This document shows, one piece after another, positions 1 to 7,681 of a DNA stretch of 36,391 bases (its first letter is position 1; each line of letters begins with the position of its first letter). The DNA comes from JAGXLC01 sp964461045 (GTDB lineage Bacteria > Bacteroidota > Bacteroidia > Bacteroidales > UBA12077): NCBI GenBank assembly GCA_964461045.1, contig CAYWSJ010000032.1, positions 1 through 36,391 of the forward strand. The letters run 5' to 3'. The notes beneath the pieces were generated by a model, which was given only the letters and a program-made list of their open reading frames with translations, made no database searches and was not told the DNA's origin. The translations under genes and the position numbers were made by a program.

Positions 1-9
1 ATTATTTAT

Positions 10-2349
10 TTATTCATCTCTTAGTGAATCAACAGGGTTTGTGCGGGCTGCCCTGTATGACTGAATAGAGACACTTAAGAATCCAATAATTAGTGTGAAA
101 AAACCTGTAATGAGAAAAATTCCGGGACCAATTTTTATATGACTTGCAAAGTTTTGCAGCCAGTTTTCAATGTACAGATATGCCAGCGGGCTTGCAATGA
201 GAAAGGCTATAATCACCCATTTTAAAAATGATTGAACAAGTAATCTCACTACATTACTTTCCGTTGCCCCCAGTGTTTTTCTTATTCCTATTTCTTTTGT
301 GCGCTGTAGAGAAATATGTGTTGATAATCCCATTAATCCCAGGAATGAGATAATCAAACCTATAATCGTAAAACCTATTATTATTTTCTTGGTTTTTATT
401 GCATCTCCGTAGAGATTCTCAAAATCCTTTTCAAATGAGGTATAGAGCACAGGTGCGTTTTCAGGAGCGAATGATTTCCATTTTTCTTCAACTAATTTTT
501 TCACCTCTTCATCATAACCGTGTTTTACCCTGATCAGCATATTCTTAGGAATTGTTGACGGGTAAAGAATAAATGCAGCAGGTTCTATTTTATGATGTAA
601 TGATCTGTAATTAAAATTATTTGTTACTCCGATTATCTCTCCGTTATTCGCGTTGCCCATTACAGAGAAAGCTTTACCCACTGCACGATCCCATCCAATA
701 TAATCTTTGGCCTTTTCGTTCACAAGATATAGTCGTTTGTCTTTTCTTTTGAGCTTTTTGTACTGGTCAACACTTTCAGTCAGTTTAATATCCAGCGTTT
801 CAAAAAAATCTTTATCTGTTCCAATTACATACATATTTATTTGTTCTTCTTCTGTCATCCCTTTCCAGAATGCGGACTGATTCCATTTGGTATATCCTGC
901 TGCATAGGTTGTTGTTGTAACATTTTCTATTCGCCGATCGTTCTTCAGGCTTCGTTTAAGCTGATCAACCTTAACACCATCCCAATGAACTTTGAGGTTG
1001 TATATGTTTTCGATTGTCATTCCTTTATCCTTTTCAGTCAGATAGTTAAGTTGTTTGTTGTAGGTAAATGCACAGATTAAAAGAAAGCTTGTAATTCCAA
1101 ATTGTATCAAAACAAGTATGTTTCTGAATGATGCTGCCTTTTTTCCCTTGTAAATGGTTTCATTTAACAAACCCATTATATTGAACCCTGAAGTGTATAA
1201 TGCTGGATATAATCCGGCGATAAGACCTACCAATATTGTTATCAGAAGATAAACAGGAATTTTTCCGTAATCGACAGTTAATGTTTTATCAATTAACTGG
1301 CTAAACAAGGGACTTATTAATTCAACAAGAATAATGGCTATCATAAGTGCCATGATTGATAGTATGACAGATTCAATTAATACTTCAAGAATGATCCTTT
1401 TTTTGCTGCTTCCTGCTATCTTTTTTAGAGCAACTTCTTTTGAGCGTCTTATAGATATTGCTGAAGCAAGATTTGTATAATTAATTGCCGCCAGTAAAAG
1501 AATGAAAAAAGCAGCAAAGAAGTAGATGTACAGATATTTTTTCTGAATTGTTTTAAATTCATTTCCGCGGACAGGTTCAAACCTGAGATCCTTCAAAGCC
1601 TGTAAATGCAAATCATTAAGTTGAATAGATTCATTTTCGTCTCTTTCTATTACCAGCTTTTGAATTTTCTTTTCTGTTTCATCTATATTTTTGTGGTTGG
1701 TAAGCAGGTAAGTGGTATAATTAAACATTCCCCATGATGATCTCTTTTCAATAAGGCTAAAAGGCAGAACAAAATCAAATTTTATCGTTGAATTAGAAGG
1801 CGAATCTTCGGCTACAGCGCGGATATTAAAAACTTTTTTATCTTCAAATAATTTCAATGTTTTCCCTACCGGGTTTTTATTTCCAAAATATTTCCTGGCA
1901 ATGCTCTCGGTAATGATTATATCGTCAGGAGCTTGCAGGTAATTTTCTTTATCACCATGTTTAATTTTAAAGTCGAACATTTTAAATAAACTATTATCAG
2001 AGAAAATTAACTGGTCTTCATAAAAATGTTTTTGCTGGTGATAAACCATTACATTCCCTTTTTCTTCAATCCTCGTATAGTTTTGTATTTCGGGAATTTT
2101 TTTTGATAGAATTGGCGCCAATTGGGCAGGTGTTCCTTCATGTGCCTCTTCTCCCGTTCCTGTTATGATTCTGTAAATATCCTGGTGGTTTGAATGAAAC
2201 TTATCATAGCTTTTTTCATGCTGAATAAACGTTAAAATTAGAATGAATGCCATTAATCCGGTAGCCAGTCCGATTATGTTCAGAAAAGTATGGAACCGGT
2301 TCTTTTTGAAGTTTCGGTTGTATATTAGGCGTATAAATTGTTGTAGCAT
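10..2349 (-). CDS. MacB/FtsX-type ABC transporter permease (second of a tandem pair)
   Basis: This is an inner-membrane permease of the MacB/FtsX class, 779 residues. One N-terminal membrane helix (about residues 22-43) is followed by a periplasmic MacB-type domain (about 45-270) containing ESIARKYFG. A three-helix FtsX block follows (about 275-385), then a further helix near 410-430, a second periplasmic domain (about 440-650) and a final FtsX block (about 660-770). The C-terminus NPVDSLRDE is typical of Bacteroidota members. Such proteins work with a separate ATPase and often a membrane-fusion protein and TolC-like channel; none is in the window, so partners may lie beyond the left edge or elsewhere. 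It lies 58 bp downstream of a paralogue in the same direction and is probably co-transcribed with it. Substrate unknown. Family assignment is secure; export of a peptide, lipid or drug is only inference. Confidence 0.9.
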   Translation of the reverse strand: MLQQFIRLIYNRNFKKNRFHTFLNIIGLATGLMAFILILTFIQHEKSYDKFHSNHQDIYRIITGTGEEAHEGTPAQLAPILSKKIPEIQNYTRIEEKGNVMVYHQQKHFYEDQLIFSDNSLFKMFDFKIKHGDKENYLQAPDDIIITESIARKYFGNKNPVGKTLKLFEDKKVFNIRAVAEDSPSNSTIKFDFVLPFSLIEKRSSWGMFNYTTYLLTNHKNIDETEKKIQKLVIERDENESIQLNDLHLQALKDLRFEPVRGNEFKTIQKKYLYIYFFAAFFILLLAAINYTNLASAISIRRSKEVALKKIAGSSKKRIILEVLIESVILSIMALMIAIILVELISPLFSQLIDKTLTVDYGKIPVYLLITILVGLIAGLYPALYTSGFNIMGLLNETIYKGKKAASFRNILVLIQFGITSFLLICAFTYNKQLNYLTEKDKGMTIENIYNLKVHWDGVKVDQLKRSLKNDRRIENVTTTTYAAGYTKWNQSAFWKGMTEEEQINMYVIGTDKDFFETLDIKLTESVDQYKKLKRKDKRLYLVNEKAKDYIGWDRAVGKAFSVMGNANNGEIIGVTNNFNYRSLHHKIEPAAFILYPSTIPKNMLIRVKHGYDEEVKKLVEEKWKSFAPENAPVLYTSFEKDFENLYGDAIKTKKIIIGFTIIGLIISFLGLMGLSTHISLQRTKEIGIRKTLGATESNVVRLLVQSFLKWVIIAFLIASPLAYLYIENWLQNFASHIKIGPGIFLITGFFTLIIGFLSVSIQSYRAARTNPVDSLRDE

Positions 2350-2407
2350 AGGTTTTGATTTTGGACGATTTGATAAAAGGTTTTTGGTATTCGACTGATT
2401 TTATATT

Positions 2408-4807
2408 TTATTCATATCTCAAGGACTCAACAGGATTGCTGTTTGCTGCACGATAGGCTTTAAACCCGATTGTAAGCATTGTAATTATCAATGCCAGGGC
2501 TCCGGCTATACCGAAAATCCACCATGAAACAGTAGTCTTATACGCAAAATCCTGGAGCCATTTGCTTATTAAATAGTAAGCAACCGGAACAGAAATAATA
2601 AATGCAAAAAATAACAACTTTATGTATTCAAAAGTAACAAGGCCTAAGATGTTATTTATAGTAGCCCCGTTTACTTTTCTGATAGCTATTTCTTTTGTAC
2701 GTTTTTTGAGCGTAAATATGGTCAGCCCAAGCAGTCCCATTGAAGCAATAAAAATAGCAATTCCGGCGAAAATAGCTGTAAGCAGGGCCAGTTTGTTTTC
2801 TTCCTTGTAAATTTCCCTGAAATTTTGATTTAAGGAAGATACAGTGAGGTTTTCCGAACCTGTAAATTCTTTCCATTTACTCAGTATGAAAGATTTTACT
2901 GATTCTTCATTTTGACCGGTGGTTTTTACCAGCATTTCTTTTACCATTGATTTTGCGCTTATTAATATCATAGGAGGGATTTCCTTTCGATAGGAGTGAT
3001 AGTGAAAATCTTCAATAACACCTACAATTTCACCCATTCCTGTCTTCTTACCCAAAGGATCTTCATATCCAAGATTTTTAATTGCTGTTTCATTGATCAT
3101 TACTTTTCCGCCGGCATTATTTCCGTATTCGCTTAAGGTTTTGCCTTTAATAAGATTAATATTCAAGGTTTCTGCAAAGTCCTTATCAACAAAAAGACCA
3201 TCTGTTTTGATTTTACTACCACTTCCATCATTTTTCCCCAGGGAAACAGTCATTCGTCCTTTTGAGGGAGGAACCCACATGCCACCGCTTACAGAGATGA
3301 TGTCTTTGTGCGTGAGCAGTTCCTCTTTAAATGAGTCATAGCTATTTTTTATAACAGGATTCATACCCATGGTAAATGTCATTACATGATCAGGCTCAAA
3401 GCCCAGGTCGTGGTTTTTTGAGTAATGAACCTGTTTGTAAACACCAATTGAAGAACTAACAAGTATAAGGAAAATAATAAACTGAAGACTGATTAAGAAT
3501 TTCTTTGCACCATGGCGTTTTGTACCGGGCGTTTCTGTTGAATTTAAGGCAGCCAGCGGACTAATTCTGGAAAAATGTTTCATGGTAAAAATTCCAGGGA
3601 GATAAGTGATAATAAAAAGCACCAAACCAAACCCCATTATTAATTTGAAGTTAAAATTATAATGAATAAAATTCTTATCCATTAATTGAATAATGGCAGG
3701 TCTGAATTGTTCGATCAGTATCAAAGCAAGTGGAAAGGCTATCAGAGTAATAATAATGGATTCTGTTAAAACCTGGTTAAATAAAGCTTTCCGGTTGGCC
3801 CCTGCAATTTTTCGTACACCTATTTCTACTGATCTTTCAAGTGTTTGCGAGGTACTCAAAAGGATATAGTTTATACATGCAATCAGAAGAATTAAGACCC
3901 CAATTGCCAGGAATATATAAACTGTTGACAGTTTACCGGTCTCAAAAGATTTGGAAAGCACATGATCAGAATCAAAATAAACATCGTTTAAACTTTGGAG
4001 ATGATAATTCAATTCATCCGGATTGGGAAGATTATTTTTTTCTATTTTTTTCAGTTCACTTGTGAATTTGTTTTTATCAAAATTGCTGTCTGTTAAAATA
4101 TAAGTAATTATGAAACCAAAACCCCAATGGTTTTTATAATATTCGGGTGTCTGTTGCTTCGGGTTTTGGTTGTTGAGTAATTTGGGAAGCTGTCTTAATC
4201 CCAGGTCCATAGAAGTGATAAAGTTTGCTTTAAAAGAAGAGTTCTCAGGAAAATCTTTTATAACACCTGAAACATTGAGAGATAGTTCTTCTCCCATGCT
4301 GTTGATAATTAATTCTTCACCTAAAATATCCAGCGAACCAAAATATTTCTTTGCCATAGATTCTGTTAAAACCACATCATTGGGTTCATTTGTGAGGCTG
4401 GATGAATTGCCCTTAAGGACATCTATGGTGAATAACTCAAAAAAGCTGTTCTCTGCACAAAAAAATTGATCTTCCTTTATATATTCATTATTTGACTGAA
4501 CCAGTGTATGAAAAAGGTTAATTAATCTGGCCGTCTCCTTTATCTGGGGATAATCATCTTTTAAAACCTGACCAAGTGGATAGCAACATTGCGCGGCAAA
4601 CATTTCGTGTCCTTCACTTTCCTGGATGATTCTATATATTCTGTCTTTCTTTTGATTATAGTTATCGTAACTTAATTCATGAAAAACGAACATCAGGATA
4701 ACGAATATAGCTGCCATTCCCAGAGACAAACCTATAATATTTATGATACTTATTGAGCGGTTTTTAATAAGTCTGCGAAAAGCTGTTTTGAAATAATTTT
4801 TTCTCAT
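2408..4807 (-). CDS. MacB/FtsX-type ABC transporter permease (first of a tandem pair)
   Basis: A 799-residue inner-membrane permease paralogous to the next gene. Both share the N-terminal plan (KNR, then INIIGLSLGMA, then HELSYD and IYRI), the ESMAKKYFG segment and the C-terminal NPVESLRYE. There is one N-terminal helix (about 20-42), a MacB-type periplasmic domain, an FtsX block (about 290-410), a helix near 435-455, a second periplasmic domain, and a last FtsX block (about 685-790). It is the promoter-proximal gene of the leftward unit and is divergent from a sigma-54 activator gene, with 163 bp between them. That layout suggests the activator controls the transporter, which is inference. 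No ATPase gene is visible. The substrate cannot be read from the sequence. Confidence 0.9.
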   Translation of the reverse strand: MRKNYFKTAFRRLIKNRSISIINIIGLSLGMAAIFVILMFVFHELSYDNYNQKKDRIYRIIQESEGHEMFAAQCCYPLGQVLKDDYPQIKETARLINLFHTLVQSNNEYIKEDQFFCAENSFFELFTIDVLKGNSSSLTNEPNDVVLTESMAKKYFGSLDILGEELIINSMGEELSLNVSGVIKDFPENSSFKANFITSMDLGLRQLPKLLNNQNPKQQTPEYYKNHWGFGFIITYILTDSNFDKNKFTSELKKIEKNNLPNPDELNYHLQSLNDVYFDSDHVLSKSFETGKLSTVYIFLAIGVLILLIACINYILLSTSQTLERSVEIGVRKIAGANRKALFNQVLTESIIITLIAFPLALILIEQFRPAIIQLMDKNFIHYNFNFKLIMGFGLVLFIITYLPGIFTMKHFSRISPLAALNSTETPGTKRHGAKKFLISLQFIIFLILVSSSIGVYKQVHYSKNHDLGFEPDHVMTFTMGMNPVIKNSYDSFKEELLTHKDIISVSGGMWVPPSKGRMTVSLGKNDGSGSKIKTDGLFVDKDFAETLNINLIKGKTLSEYGNNAGGKVMINETAIKNLGYEDPLGKKTGMGEIVGVIEDFHYHSYRKEIPPMILISAKSMVKEMLVKTTGQNEESVKSFILSKWKEFTGSENLTVSSLNQNFREIYKEENKLALLTAIFAGIAIFIASMGLLGLTIFTLKKRTKEIAIRKVNGATINNILGLVTFEYIKLLFFAFIISVPVAYYLISKWLQDFAYKTTVSWWIFGIAGALALIITMLTIGFKAYRAANSNPVESLRYE

Positions 4808-4826
4808 CTTTTTTTTATTTCTAAAT

Positions 4827-4843
4827 AACCAAAACCAATGCCA
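4827..4843 (-). promoter_or_regulatory. weak candidate sigma-54 -24/-12 element for the permease operon
   Basis: On the minus strand this reads TGGCATTGGTTTTGGTT. It has the -24 TGGCA half and a GG pair at the right 10-bp spacing, but the -12 GC is replaced by GG. A start site about 12 bp downstream would give a leader of only about 10 nt. The -12 pair lies 22 nt from the ATG, the same distance as in the other candidate at 11650-11665. Support comes mainly from the adjacent sigma-54 activator gene, so this remains tentative. Confidence 0.25.
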
Positions 4844-4897
4844 TTATGTTAAAAACCCTATAAGTCAGAGTGTTAAATATGTGTTGTTATGTTTTAT

Positions 4898-4939
4898 TGT
4901 TGTATTTTCCAACACTTTTGTTGTTTTTTCGGACAAAAG
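4898..4939. promoter_or_regulatory. two phased inverted repeats, candidate activator binding sites
   Basis: Two palindromes lie side by side between the divergent permease operon and the sigma-54 regulator. Site 1 is TGTTG-N7-CAACA (4898-4914). Site 2 is CTTTTGT-N11-ACAAAAG (4915-4939), with perfect 7-bp arms. Both contain the core TGT-N11-ACA, and their centres are 21 bp apart, two helical turns. They sit about 55-95 bp upstream of the candidate -24 element of the permease operon, a usual enhancer distance. Site 2 also overlaps the putative -33 region of the regulator gene, which would allow autoregulation. The symmetry is seen directly; the bound protein is inferred. Confidence 0.4.
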
Positions 4940-4952
4940 ATTTTTACTTTAG
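4921..4952 (+). promoter_or_regulatory. candidate Bacteroidota housekeeping promoter of the response regulator
   Basis: TTG (4921-4923) and TACTTTAG (4945-4952) are separated by 21 bp. This matches the Bacteroidota pattern TTG-N17-23-TAnnTTTG with one mismatch in the -7 element. The predicted start site near 4959 precedes the ATG at 4971. The region overlaps the second palindrome. Confidence 0.35.
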
Positions 4953-4970
4953 GATCATAATTTCAGAATT

Positions 4971-6344
4971 ATGGATAAATTTAAAGGAAAAATCTTAATT
5001 GTTGATGATAACAAGGAGCTTTTAACCGCTCTCAGGATGTATCTTATGCCTTATTTTACATCTGTACAGACTGTGAGTAATCCCAATATGCTGCCTTCTC
5101 TTCTTCATAAAGAGTTTTTTGATATTATTCTTTTGGATATGAATTTCAAATCTGGTACAAATTCCGGAAATGAAGGCATCTATTGGCTTCGCAGAATTCA
5201 TGAAACCGACCCTGATGCTTCTGTATTACTTATTACGGCATACGGAGATGTTGACCTGGCTGTTAAATCTATAAAAGAAGGAGCTACAGATTTCATTCAG
5301 AAATCCTGGGATGAAGAAAAAATTCTCTCCACAATTATTTCTGCTTTTAAACTCCGTCAGTCAAAGAAGAAAATCAAACAGTTGGAAAAGCAACAAAAGC
5401 ATCTTACAAAAGAAACAAGCAGAAACAAGAATATTTGCATTTGTCACTCGGGAGCTATGCAGCAGGTTTATAACACAGTGGAAAAAGTAGCTTCCACTGA
5501 TGCCAATGTTTTGCTGATTGGTGAAAACGGTACTGGCAAAGAGGTGATCGCCCGTGAAATACATAAACAGTCCGAAAGAAAGAACAAAATATTTGTGAGT
5601 GTTGACCTGGGAGCCATCCAGGAGAATCTTTTTGAAAGCGAGTTATTCGGGCATTGCAAAGGAGCTTTTACAGACGCAAAAACTGAACGGGAGGGAAGGT
5701 TTGAGCTTGCTTCTGAAGGAACCCTTTTCCTTGACGAAATTGGAAACCTCCCGCTTAATCTGCAACCCAAGTTGCTTTCTGTACTTCAGAACCGAACTGT
5801 AAGAAGGTTGGGGTCTAATGATGATATTCCTGTTGACATCCGTTTAATATCAGCTACCAACCAACCTCTTTTTGACAAGGTGGAAGAAAACCAATTTAGA
5901 GAAGACCTGCTTTACCGGATTAATACCATTCGTATAGATATTCCGCCTTTAAGAGAACGGCCTGAAGATATCCCGGAATTTGCAGAGTTTTTCCTGGAGC
6001 AGTATAAAGATAAATACCAGAAGCATGATCTGCGCTTTACCAATTCTTCACTGGAAAAATTAAAAAAATATAACTGGCCGGGCAATATAAGGGAGTTGCA
6101 GCATGCAGTAGAAAAAGCTGTCATTTTATCTGAGAAAGAAACGATAAATAGTGATTTGTTAATTCATGGTAAAAAAACAGCAAAGAGACCCGGGTCAGAA
6201 ACTTTTAACCTTGAAGAAAATGAAAAAAACATCATACAGCAGGCCCTGGACAAATGCAGGGGAAATATAAGCCTTACTGCCGATAAACTGGGAATTAACA
6301 GATCAACCCTGTATGCTAAAATGAAAAAGTATGAGATTCAATAG
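4971..6344 (+). CDS. sigma-54-dependent response regulator, NtrC/AtoC type
   Basis: A cytoplasmic transcription activator of 457 residues that opens sigma-54 promoters after phosphorylation. The receiver domain (about 7-125) has the acidic pair D12-D13 and phosphoacceptor D56; the usual Lys-Pro near its end is Lys-Ser (FIQKSWDEE). The AAA+ domain (about 160-390) has Walker A GENGTGKE (184-191), the sigma-54 contact loop as GAFTDA (231-236) instead of GAFTGA, and Walker B LFLDEIG. A Fis-type helix-turn-helix closes the protein (about 418-457). The gene overlaps the following histidine kinase by 14 bp, so the two form a cognate pair. Targets probably include the divergent permeases (inference from position and the palindromes between them). 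Confidence 0.95.
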   Translation: MDKFKGKILIVDDNKELLTALRMYLMPYFTSVQTVSNPNMLPSLLHKEFFDIILLDMNFKSGTNSGNEGIYWLRRIHETDPDASVLLITAYGDVDLAVKSIKEGATDFIQKSWDEEKILSTIISAFKLRQSKKKIKQLEKQQKHLTKETSRNKNICICHSGAMQQVYNTVEKVASTDANVLLIGENGTGKEVIAREIHKQSERKNKIFVSVDLGAIQENLFESELFGHCKGAFTDAKTEREGRFELASEGTLFLDEIGNLPLNLQPKLLSVLQNRTVRRLGSNDDIPVDIRLISATNQPLFDKVEENQFREDLLYRINTIRIDIPPLRERPEDIPEFAEFFLEQYKDKYQKHDLRFTNSSLEKLKKYNWPGNIRELQHAVEKAVILSEKETINSDLLIHGKKTAKRPGSETFNLEENEKNIIQQALDKCRGNISLTADKLGINRSTLYAKMKKYEIQ

Positions 6345-7677
6345 ATACAGCTTTCGTATAGCGATCCATATTGTGGCTATCGTGATTACCAGCCTGGTAT
6401 TCGCCTGGTCTCTTAACCAGGAGTATATGGTGGCTACTTCGGCTGGTTTGGGGGCTTTGTTGCTTATTGAATCATTCTCGTTGTACCATTATTCCAGTAA
6501 AATGAAAAGGGATGTACAACGTTTTCTTGATGCTATAAAAAATGAAGATACCTCTCTTGTATTCAAAAAAAATTCTAAAGATACTTTTCTGCAAAACCTG
6601 CATGAAGGATTCAACGAGATTATTTCAGATTTTAAGCTTATCCGCAAGGAAAAGGAGATAGAAAACCATTTTTTTCAATATACTGTTCAGCATATTTCCA
6701 TAGGATTATTAGCCATTGACTGGTCTGGAAAAGTAAAGCTCATCAATAGTGCTTTGAAAACTTTGTTTCAACTGAATCATCTTAGCGAAATTAGAGATTT
6801 GTCAAAAATTCATAAAGATCTGCCGGATCTGCTCCATTCATTACAAAATGAGGAGGAAGGCACACTTAAGATTCTCATAAATGGCGAACTTAAACCGGTC
6901 TCCATAAGAGCAGGGAAGTTTCGATTAGGAAAGGAAGAAATGAAAATATTTTCTTTCCATGATATCAGCAAACAGGTTAACCGAAGTGAGGTAGAAGCAT
7001 GGCAGAAGCTGATAAGAATACTTCGACATGAAATTATTAATTCAATCAGCCCGATTAAAATTTCTTCAGTTAGCATGCTTCGCCTCGTTGAGAATCACCT
7101 GCAAAAAGGAAACCATGAATTTTCAGATGAATCACTTGAAAACCTGCAAACAGGACTGCAAACAATACGCAAGCGAAGCAGCGGACTGAGTGATTTTGTG
7201 GAAACCTACCGCAGTCTGACCAAAATACCTGATCCCCGGCTACAGCAAATTGAAGTGAAAGAGATATTCACCGATGTGTATCATCTATACAAACAGGTGC
7301 TTGTAAGTGAAAAGATAGAATTCGATTACACGGTTGAACCAGAAACACTTAATCTTATAACAGACGAGAAACTACTTCAGCAGGTATTGGTTAACCTGGT
7401 GAAAAATGCCATAGAAGCATTAAAAACAAATTCGTTCAAAGAATTGAACTTAGAAGCTTATAAAAAGGATCAGGTGGTCGTTATCAAAATAACTGATAAT
7501 GGAAGGGGAATGTCTCCGGAGGAAATGGAGCAAGCGTTTGTACCCTTCTACACTACCAAAGAACAGGGGTCAGGTATAGGATTAAGTCTCTCACGCCAGT
7601 TGGTTCAGAAACTGAATGGCCAGATGCAACTTCAATCGGAAAAGGGTAAATATACTACAGCAACGCTTCAATTTTAA
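6331..7677 (+). CDS. membrane sensor histidine kinase, NtrY/NtrB-like
   Basis: A 448-residue kinase, the likely partner of the overlapping response regulator. Two closely spaced N-terminal helices (about 9-27 and 35-52) leave almost no periplasmic loop, so sensing is probably within the membrane or cytoplasm. A PAS-like region follows (about 105-215). The dimerisation and phosphotransfer helix contains LRHEIINSISP with phosphoacceptor H233. The ATPase domain shows the N box NLVKNAIEAL (355-364), DNGRGM and a glycine-rich GSGIGLSLSRQL. The start codon lies inside the end of the regulator gene, which suggests translational coupling. The gene ends 4 bp before the DnaE-like polymerase start. The signal sensed is unknown. 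Confidence 0.93.
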   Translation: MRFNRYSFRIAIHIVAIVITSLVFAWSLNQEYMVATSAGLGALLLIESFSLYHYSSKMKRDVQRFLDAIKNEDTSLVFKKNSKDTFLQNLHEGFNEIISDFKLIRKEKEIENHFFQYTVQHISIGLLAIDWSGKVKLINSALKTLFQLNHLSEIRDLSKIHKDLPDLLHSLQNEEEGTLKILINGELKPVSIRAGKFRLGKEEMKIFSFHDISKQVNRSEVEAWQKLIRILRHEIINSISPIKISSVSMLRLVENHLQKGNHEFSDESLENLQTGLQTIRKRSSGLSDFVETYRSLTKIPDPRLQQIEVKEIFTDVYHLYKQVLVSEKIEFDYTVEPETLNLITDEKLLQQVLVNLVKNAIEALKTNSFKELNLEAYKKDQVVVIKITDNGRGMSPEEMEQAFVPFYTTKEQGSGIGLSLSRQLVQKLNGQMQLQSEKGKYTTATLQF

Positions 7678-7681
7678 GCCA

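Noticed and set aside
7616..7681. 22-residue N-terminal extension of the DnaE-like frame
   Set aside because: It overlaps the histidine kinase gene, and polymerase homology begins at the ATG at 7682.
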